Below, one piece after another: positions 1 to 5,154 of a stretch of DNA of 8,316 bases. The position numbers were made by a program, and so were the translations under genes. Positions within the stretch are counted from its first letter, which is position 1, and the number at the start of each line of letters is the position of its first letter. The notes under the pieces were generated by a model. That model was not told the DNA's origin and searched no databases. It saw nothing but the letters and a program-made list of their open reading frames with translations. Source of the stretch: an uncultured Bryobacterales bacterium (GTDB lineage Bacteria > Acidobacteriota > Terriglobia > Bryobacterales > Bryobacteraceae); assembly GCA_937859895.1 (NCBI GenBank), contig CALMAV010000521.1, forward strand, positions 1,478-9,793, read 5' to 3'.

Positions 1-1556
1 CGGGGCTTCATTTCCATTACAACAACGGCGCTGCGGGCAAGCGCTACTTGCCCGAAACCATGGGTGCCGGCTGCGCTTTCATCGATCTGGACGGAGACGG
101 CTGGCAGGACGTTCTGTTCATCAACGGCCATGACTTTGGCCCCCACACCACGCGCTCTCTTCCTGCGCTCTATCGCAACAACAAAGACACCACCTTCACC
201 GACATCACCAAGGGCAGCGGCCTCGACATCGAACTCTACGGCATGGGCGTCGCCGTTGCCGACTACGATAACGACGGCCTGCCCGATGTCTACATCACTG
301 CGATTGAAGGCGATCGCCTCTTTCATAACGAAGGTCATGGCCACTTCCGCGATGTCACCGCCACAAGCGGCATCCGCAACGCCAACTTTGGCACCAGTGC
401 TGCGTGGCTCGACTACGACCGCGATGGTAAAGCCGATCTCTTCGTCGCCAACTACGCCGCCTGGAGCCAGAAGTCCGACGCCTGGTGTTCGCTCGATGGC
501 AACAGCAAGAGCTACTGCACGCCCGAGTCATACTCCGGCACCGCCTCTAAGCTCTTCCGCAATCTAGGCAATGGCAAGTTTCAGGACGTAACCGACAAAG
601 CCGGCTTAGGCGACAAGAGCAGCAAGTCACTAGGCGTGCTGACCTTTGACTACAACGGCGATGGCTGGACCGACCTGCTGGTCACCAACGACACGCAACC
701 GAACAAGCTCTATCGCAATAACGGCAACGGCACCTTCAGCGAAGAAGGCATGCAGTCTGGTGTTGCCTACGCAGAAGACGGCGTTGCCCGCGGAGCTATG
801 GGCGTTGATGCAGCCGACTACGATCGCTCCGGCCGCCCACACGTGCTAATCGGCAACTTCGCCAATCAAATGATGGGGCTCTATCACAACGAAGGCAAAG
901 GCATCTTCGTCGACCAGGCGCCTTCAACCGTCGTCGGCCGCGACACCCGGCTTGCTCTCACCTTTGCCGCCTTCTTCTTCGACTTCGACCTTGACGGCTA
1001 CCCCGACATCTTCGCCGTCAATGGTCACATCGAGCCCGACATCGCCAAGGTCCAACCCAAGATGCAGTTCCGCCAACCACCGCTTCTGTTCCGCAACGTC
1101 GGTGGTGGCAAGTTCGATAATGTCAGCGACTCGGTCGGGTCCGACTTCCGTAAGCCGGTTCTCGGGCGTGGCGGAGCATACGCCGACTTTGATCATGACG
1201 GCGACCTCGATGTTCTGGTGAGCAGCAACGACGGCCCGCCCGCGCTCTATGTCAACGAAGGCGGCAATAAGAATAACTGGCTCTCAGTCCGCTTAATTGG
1301 GTCCAAGTCGAATCGAAGTGCTTTAGGTGCCGTCGTACGCCTCGACAGCTCGGGCGGCAAGCAATGGCAGAACGTTCATAGCGGCTCCAGCTACTGTTCC
1401 CAAAGCGATTTGGCTTTGACTTTTGGCCTGGGTAATAGTCCGACCGTCTCGACTCTCGATATAGAATGGCCCAGCGGAACACGACAGCACTTTAAGAACG
1501 TCGCCCCTAATCGCTCACTCATCATTGATGAATCCCGAGGCTTGTTGACCAAATGA
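1..1556 (+). CDS. CRTAC1-family FG-GAP/VCBS repeat protein with C-terminal ASPIC/UnbV domain (5' partial)
   Basis: The reading frame is open from base 3, before the first in-window start-like codon (TTG at 48). The residues encoded before it (FHYNNGAAGKRYLPETMG) are the usual lead-in of this family, so the gene is cut by the window edge and TTG 48 is not its start. Counting from codon 48, calcium-binding-type DxDxDG loops recur at residues 13-18 (DLDGDG), 72 (DYDNDG), 122 (DYDRDG), 201 (DYNGDG), 257 (DYDRSG), 312 (DFDLDG) and 380 (DFDHDG), the pattern of a beta-propeller. Two cysteines (C147, C157) sit in the insert typical of the family. Residues from about 409 (NNWLSVRLIG) to 495 form the ASPIC/UnbV domain, with a typical IEWPSG stretch. 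Proteins of this type are normally exported and thought to bind partners or carbohydrates; the exact role is unknown. The stop overlaps the next start (ATGA). Family assignment is sure; function is not. Confidence 0.93.
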   Translation, partial: GLHFHYNNGAAGKRYLPETMGAGCAFIDLDGDGWQDVLFINGHDFGPHTTRSLPALYRNNKDTTFTDITKGSGLDIELYGMGVAVADYDNDGLPDVYITAIEGDRLFHNEGHGHFRDVTATSGIRNANFGTSAAWLDYDRDGKADLFVANYAAWSQKSDAWCSLDGNSKSYCTPESYSGTASKLFRNLGNGKFQDVTDKAGLGDKSSKSLGVLTFDYNGDGWTDLLVTNDTQPNKLYRNNGNGTFSEEGMQSGVAYAEDGVARGAMGVDAADYDRSGRPHVLIGNFANQMMGLYHNEGKGIFVDQAPSTVVGRDTRLALTFAAFFFDFDLDGYPDIFAVNGHIEPDIAKVQPKMQFRQPPLLFRNVGGGKFDNVSDSVGSDFRKPVLGRGGAYADFDHDGDLDVLVSSNDGPPALYVNEGGNKNNWLSVRLIGSKSNRSALGAVVRLDSSGGKQWQNVHSGSSYCSQSDLALTFGLGNSPTVSTLDIEWPSGTRQHFKNVAPNRSLIIDESRGLLTK

Positions 1557-2410
1557 AGCTTATCTCTTTCCTGCTAGTAGCATGCGCCTTGACGGCCCCG
1601 GTTTACGGTGAAACCGCCCGCGAGGTCATTGCGCTCATCAACGCTCATGTGGGCAGCCCCGCGCCGGCCGACACCGTCGACACCTTCAAGGCCGGCGATC
1701 CCGACCAGCCCGTGACAGGCATTGCCGTCACCATGATGGCCACCTACGACGTGCTTGAGCAAGCGGCCAAAGCCGGCGACAACCTGATCATCACCCACGA
1801 GCCGACCTTCTACAATCACCGCGATACCACAGCCACTCTGACCGATCAGAACGACAAAGTTCTGGCTGACAAACAGGCCTTCATCCGCGACCACCACCTG
1901 GTAGTCTGGCGCTTTCACGATGGCTGGCATCGGCATCAACCAGACGGCATCCTCACCGGCATGGAACGCGCTCTAGGCTGGCTTCCGTATCAAAACGCGT
2001 CCGACAATCGCTTGCTTACCATCCCGCAAACGACACTCGGCGACTTAGCCTCAACCATCCAATCGAAGCTCAATATCCATGTCATGCGCGTGGTTGGTGA
2101 CCACGCCATGTCGGTCACCAAAGTTGGTTTCATCCCAGGCGCAGCTGGCTCTGCCAGGCAGATTCAAATGCTGGAGAAGCCCGATGTCGAAGCTCTGCTC
2201 ATTGGTGAGACCCCCGAATGGGAGACAGTTGAATACGTGGCCGACGCCGTTAGTCAAGGCAAGAAGAAAGCGTTAATCATTTTTGGCCACATCCCTTCCG
2301 AGCAAGCGGGCATGGAAGAGTGCGCCACTTGGTTGCGTACCTTTCTTCCTAACACGCCGATTCATTTCGCCCCAGCGAAGGAACCATTCTGGACGCCGGC
2401 AACCCGCTAG
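1553..2410 (+). CDS. Exported Nif3-like dinuclear metal centre protein
   Basis: A 285-residue protein that starts with a signal peptide (MKLISFLLVACALTAPVYG, likely cleaved before ETARE) followed by a Nif3/YbgI-type fold. Seen motifs are GDPDQPVTGIAVTMMAT near the start, IITHEPTFYNH (H82, E83), FHDGWHRHQPDGI (H122, D123), IGETPEWE, and the C-terminal GHIPSEQAGM with H246 and E250. The H-x3-E spacing matches the last two metal ligands of E. coli YbgI; the usual HH pair of the first motif is HE here, as in a subset of the family. Nif3 proteins bind two metal ions in toroidal hexamers and their reaction is unsettled (cyclohydrolase- or hydrolase-like). The start ATG overlaps the upstream stop by 4 bases, so translation is probably coupled to the CRTAC1-like gene; a weak GAGG lies about 12 bases upstream. 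Export is unusual for the family and rests on the visible leader. The assignment is strong; the substrate is unknown. Confidence 0.9.
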   Translation: MKLISFLLVACALTAPVYGETAREVIALINAHVGSPAPADTVDTFKAGDPDQPVTGIAVTMMATYDVLEQAAKAGDNLIITHEPTFYNHRDTTATLTDQNDKVLADKQAFIRDHHLVVWRFHDGWHRHQPDGILTGMERALGWLPYQNASDNRLLTIPQTTLGDLASTIQSKLNIHVMRVVGDHAMSVTKVGFIPGAAGSARQIQMLEKPDVEALLIGETPEWETVEYVADAVSQGKKKALIIFGHIPSEQAGMEECATWLRTFLPNTPIHFAPAKEPFWTPATR

Positions 2411-2461
2411 GGAAAGTCAACCTTGTCATTCCCCGATCTATCTACTTCTCATGATCCACCA

Positions 2462-2703
2462 ATGCAAGAAGACGTTGACTGTTTGTACGATGCGACCTGC
2501 GAAGCAACCATGGCGCTGGGCTGACAGCATGAGATTGGCAACGTCGTCGAAGGCCCGTGTCACCCGACAAAGCTTTCGCTCACCACTGGAACTTGCTAAC
2601 TCCTCCGGCCTCGATTTTGGATGTCTTTATTCAAATCCACCGCCCTGTGGGCAACAACCCGTTGGTAGACGCTCTTGATCGACCAGGACTAAGTGCTCAA
2701 TAA
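2462..2703 (+). pseudogene. Possible decayed coding sequence, family unknown
   Basis: Read from ATG 2462 the translation looks protein-like (MQEDVDCLYDATCEATMALG), hits TGA at 2522, and continues plausibly in the same frame (QHEIGNVVEGPC) until TAA at 2597. A second frame open from about 2533 to TAA 2701 reads PDKAFAHHWNLLTPPAS, then ILDVFIQIHRPVGNN, then PLVDALDRPGLSAQ, which also looks coding. Joining the two needs one stop suppressed and one frameshift around 2555-2566. This pattern fits a small gene in decay, but I do not recognise the family, and chance open frames in GC-rich DNA can look similar. There is no convincing ribosome binding site before 2462. Confidence 0.25.
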
Positions 2704-2804
2704 GCCAAGCCTACCAATCGAGAGACAAGGCTCAAGGGGTCGCGGCCCTGATGAGGTGGCTTTGGCGGTAGGTCGCTCGGGTGGCTACAGGAATCGCAAG
2801 GCTA

Positions 2805-2843
2805 GGGCGCAGCCCCTTCGGAAAGGTAAAGGCACAACGTGCC
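2805..2843. repeat. Three adjacent short inverted repeats
   Basis: Three small perfect stem-loops follow one another: GGGC-GCA-GCCC (2805-2815), CCTT-CGGA-AAGG (2815-2826) and GGCAC-AAC-GTGCC (2831-2843). They end 66 bases before the sodC start. There is no T-tract after them, so they do not look like a standard terminator. They could be part of a structured leader or a degenerate REP-like element; stems of 4-5 pairs also occur by chance. Confidence 0.3.
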
Positions 2844-2909
2844 CTCGCTCGTCACGGCAAAGATCTCGTCCTAATCATCTCTAAACCCAATCAGCTATTT
2901 TGAACAGTG

Positions 2910-3422
2910 ATGAAAAGCATCTGTATCGTAAGCCCACTGATCTTCGCCGCTTGTCTAAGTGCGGCACCTATCAAAGTGATTATGAGAACCGGCACTGGTG
3001 GGGATGCTGGAACCGCGACCATTACCCCTGCCGGCAAGGGCGCTGCACAAGGCATCAATATCAAGCTGAACTTCAGGAATATGCCGCCCGGAGAACATGC
3101 CATTCACATCCATCAAAATGCCAAGTGCGAGGGGCCTGACTTCACTTCCGCCGGAGGCCACTTTAACCCGGCAGGGAAGAAGCACGGCTTGCAGAACCCG
3201 GACGGCCCTCATGCAGGCGACATCATGAACTTCACTGTACTGCCGAATGGCACTGCCAAGACCACCGTCACTGACCCCAATGTTTCGGTCGGTAGCGGAG
3301 CCAACTCAGTCTTCACGAACGGTGGAACCGCGCTGATGGTGCATGAGAAAGCCGACGATATGAAAACCGATCCGGCCGGCAACGCTGGCAAGCGCATTGC
3401 TTGCGGCGTGATTACCAAGTAG
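2910..3422 (+). CDS. sodC: Exported Cu/Zn superoxide dismutase
   Basis: A 170-residue protein that converts superoxide to oxygen and hydrogen peroxide outside the cytoplasm. All metal ligands of the family are visible: copper ligands H66 and H68 in HIH and H145 in MVHEKADD, the bridging H84 in GGHFNP, and zinc ligands H92, H101 and D104 (the last two in PHAGD). The disulfide cysteines C73 and C165 and the active-site arginine R162 (GKRIACGVI) are also in place. The leader MKSICIVSPLIFAACLSA is a signal peptide; FAAC loosely resembles a lipobox, so the protein may be either a lipoprotein anchored at C15 or a soluble periplasmic enzyme. An in-frame GTG at 2907 lies directly before the chosen ATG; ATG with the basic MK start is more likely, although neither has a clear Shine-Dalgarno sequence. 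The DUF1080 gene follows 37 bases later on the same strand and may be co-transcribed. Confidence 0.95.
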   Translation: MKSICIVSPLIFAACLSAAPIKVIMRTGTGGDAGTATITPAGKGAAQGINIKLNFRNMPPGEHAIHIHQNAKCEGPDFTSAGGHFNPAGKKHGLQNPDGPHAGDIMNFTVLPNGTAKTTVTDPNVSVGSGANSVFTNGGTALMVHEKADDMKTDPAGNAGKRIACGVITK

Positions 3423-3459
3423 CCTCCGGCCAGGGGAGTTCGATACACTAAGCCACGGC

Positions 3460-4416
3460 ATGAAATCTTCGTACTTTATGGCGCTGCTCACTGCTGCTGC
3501 CATTCTTGTTCCTGCGTCCCCGGCCGGTCAGTCCGCGAATCCATCCTCTCTGACCGGCTTATGGGATCTCACCATCACCACACCTGGGGATATTTACCCC
3601 TCGTGGCTTGACATCTCTGAGAATGGCGGTCAGCCTCACGTGCGCATTGGCGGCCGCGTAGCCAGCGTTCATCCTGCCGACCAGGCCTCTATGGAAAACG
3701 GCACTCTGACTTTTATGAGTCACGAGTTCCTTCAGCATGGGGTGGAACCAGTTATCTGGGAAATTCACAGCAAAGACGGCCGACTGGTAGGAACCCAGCG
3801 TCGCAAGGATGGAACTACAGGCCAGATTGTAGGAGATCCTTCTCCCGCTCTCGACCGGCCCATGCCTACCGGCTGGTCTAAACCCGAGCCGCTCTTCAAT
3901 GGCAAAGACCTGACCGGATGGGAACCGTTTGTACAAGAGCCGGGCAAGTCACCAGTCAATCACTATGTCGCCCAGAATGGCGAGCTGGTGAACCAGGCGC
4001 CCGGTGCCAACATTAAAACCTCTCGCAAGTTCAATGACTTCAAGCTACACATCGAGTACAACTGCCCGAACAAAGGTAACAGCGGCATCTATCTACGTGG
4101 TCGTTACGAGCTGCAGGTCGAATACGAAGGGGAGAAGCCACTGAATAGCCTCGGTTCCATCTATGGCTTCCTGGCTCCTTCTGTAGCCCTACCGCCCAAG
4201 CCGGGCCAATGGGAGAGCTTTGACGTCACGCTGGTTGGCCGCATTGTCACAGTGGTTCGTGACGGCAAAACAATCATTGATCGTGAAGTGATTCCCGGCA
4301 TCACTGGCGGCGCTTTAGATAGCCACGAAGCAGAACCGGGACCGATCTACATTCAAGGCGATCATACTGGCGGCATGAAGTATCGCAACATCACAATCTC
4401 CGTGCCGCAGGCATAA
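3460..4416 (+). CDS. Exported DUF1080 (3-keto-disaccharide hydrolase-type) protein with extra N-terminal domain
   Basis: A 318-residue protein with a signal peptide (MKSSYFMALLTAAAILVPASPAGQSA). Residues about 30-130 form a beta-rich domain beginning LTGLWDLTITTPG, which resembles a small lipocalin-like or barrel fold but was not firmly identified. Residues about 142-317 are a DUF1080 domain (Pfam PF06439), a concanavalin-like beta-sandwich: it starts with the family hallmark LFNGKDLTGWEP (from L145) and contains NSGIYLRGRYELQVEY and GQWESFDVTLVGRIVTVVRDGK, and ends IYIQGDHTGGMKYRNITI. Family members act on, or bind, glycosides such as 3-keto sugars in the periplasm; the substrate of this one cannot be read from sequence. 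ATG 3460 is chosen for the basic N-terminus; ATG 3478 is an alternative that would still leave a short leader. A GGGGAG at 3433-3438 is too far upstream to be a clear ribosome binding site. It converges with msrA, 12 bases apart. Confidence 0.88.
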   Translation: MKSSYFMALLTAAAILVPASPAGQSANPSSLTGLWDLTITTPGDIYPSWLDISENGGQPHVRIGGRVASVHPADQASMENGTLTFMSHEFLQHGVEPVIWEIHSKDGRLVGTQRRKDGTTGQIVGDPSPALDRPMPTGWSKPEPLFNGKDLTGWEPFVQEPGKSPVNHYVAQNGELVNQAPGANIKTSRKFNDFKLHIEYNCPNKGNSGIYLRGRYELQVEYEGEKPLNSLGSIYGFLAPSVALPPKPGQWESFDVTLVGRIVTVVRDGKTIIDREVIPGITGGALDSHEAEPGPIYIQGDHTGGMKYRNITISVPQA

Positions 4417-4428
4417 GAACCGCGAGCG

Positions 4429-5091
4429 TTAACGCTTACACATCTGGGGATACTGCTGCTTTAACGCCATCAACTTTGGTAAATCGTTATACACGATATA
4501 CGGCTGATCGGGGTGGTTCTCCAGGTACTTCTGGTGGTAGCCTTCGGCCTCGTAGAAACCATTGTTGAGCGGAACTACCTTCGTCGCAATCGGGCCGGAG
4601 AAGACTTTGCTGTCGTTCAACTGCTTAATGTAAGCTTCAGCAATCTTCTTCTGCTCGTCATTTGTATAAAAGATGGAGGATCGGTACTGCGTGCCTGAAT
4701 CCGGGCCTTGCCGATTCACCTCAGTCGGGTCATGAGCCACTGAGAAGTACACCTTCAGCAACTGCCCGTAGGTGATCTGCGACGGATCGAAAGTCACCTT
4801 TACTGATTCGGCGTGCCCCGTCGTCCCAGTACTCACCGTTTCATACTGCGCAGTGTTCTTCTCACCACCCGCGTATCCGGCCACTGCACTCTTGACACCT
4901 TTTACGTGATCGAAGACTGCTTCCACGCCCCAGAAGCAACCTCCGGCCAGCACAGCCGTTTCCTTACTCGGCGCAGCACCCTTCTGTTCATCCACTGCCG
5001 CGTCCGGAAACGGCGATTTGGGACCAGCAAACATCAAAGATGCCGCAATTACCGCCACTGGTAGCGCGGCGATACCTAACTTTTTAAGCAT
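4429..5091 (-). CDS. msrA: Exported peptide-methionine (S)-S-oxide reductase MsrA
   Basis: A 220-residue protein that reduces methionine-S-sulfoxide in proteins. It carries the catalytic motif GGCFWG (C52), then VAGYAGG, TGHAESVKVTFDPSQ, QGPDSGTQYRSSIFY and a YHQKYLENHP segment, all family hallmarks. The only other cysteine is C218, three residues from the C-terminus (QMCKR), well placed as the resolving cysteine. Residues about 3-23 (KKLGIAALPVAVIAASLMFAG) are a signal peptide or N-terminal anchor, so the enzyme should act in the periplasm. The open frame can be extended to a GTG at 5115, but a strong AGAGGTGGAG lies 6 bases upstream of ATG 5091, which decides the start. The gene lies 63 bases downstream of the PIG-L gene on the same strand, so the two may share a transcript. 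The stop TAA sits within a 12-base palindrome at 4425-4436. Confidence 0.95.
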   Translation of the reverse strand: MLKKLGIAALPVAVIAASLMFAGPKSPFPDAAVDEQKGAAPSKETAVLAGGCFWGVEAVFDHVKGVKSAVAGYAGGEKNTAQYETVSTGTTGHAESVKVTFDPSQITYGQLLKVYFSVAHDPTEVNRQGPDSGTQYRSSIFYTNDEQKKIAEAYIKQLNDSKVFSGPIATKVVPLNNGFYEAEGYHQKYLENHPDQPYIVYNDLPKLMALKQQYPQMCKR

Positions 5092-5097
5092 GTAAAA

Positions 5098-5107
5098 CTC
5101 CACCTCT
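5098..5107 (-). promoter_or_regulatory. Strong Shine-Dalgarno sequence of msrA
   Basis: On the minus strand AGAGGTGGAG is followed by TTTTAC and then ATG 5091. The 6-base spacing makes this the deciding evidence for the ATG start over the in-frame GTG 24 bases upstream, which would place the purine-rich tract inside the coding region. Confidence 0.8.
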
Positions 5108-5154
5108 TTAGACACTGGTATTTCGAACGACGGTGCGAAAAGGTTACGGAGGAG

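Larger units (their letters stand above)
2411..2906. other. Gene-poor gap with no convincing intact gene
   Basis: About 500 bases between the Nif3-like gene and sodC. The open frames here are short, start inside the preceding gene or lack recognisable protein features, and none has a good ribosome binding site. The first half (to about 2703) carries coding-like fragments listed separately as a possible relic. The second half (2704-2906) has short inverted repeats just upstream of sodC and no coding signal I can support. No tRNA, insertion-sequence end or clear rho-independent terminator with a T-tract was seen. Confidence 0.6.

Noticed and set aside
64..567. 167-codon open frame within the CRTAC1-like gene
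   Set aside because: It is Ser/Thr/Pro-rich out-of-frame translation of the repeat-coding DNA, and the main frame has strong family motifs.
816..842. Degenerate DYDRSGRPH repeat loop as a sign of decay
   Set aside because: DYDRSG variants are usual in this family at this position, so it is not evidence of damage.
2283..2678. Plus-strand open frame of 131 codons starting inside the Nif3-like gene
   Set aside because: It overlaps a well-supported gene by more than 120 bases. Its translation is rich in Arg, Ser and Pro with no recognisable motif, and it has no ribosome binding site.
2693..2884. Plus-strand open frame of 63 codons in the gap
   Set aside because: It has low-complexity Arg/Gly-rich composition, no start signal and no family resemblance; it looks like a chance opening in non-coding DNA.
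4425..4436. AGCGTTAACGCT palindrome as a bidirectional terminator
   Set aside because: It has no loop and no T-tract, and it is too short to act as a classical intrinsic terminator.
5092..5115. Upstream GTG start giving an 8-residue longer MsrA
   Set aside because: The strong Shine-Dalgarno tract at 5098-5107 is placed for ATG 5091, and the longer form puts acidic residues before the signal peptide.
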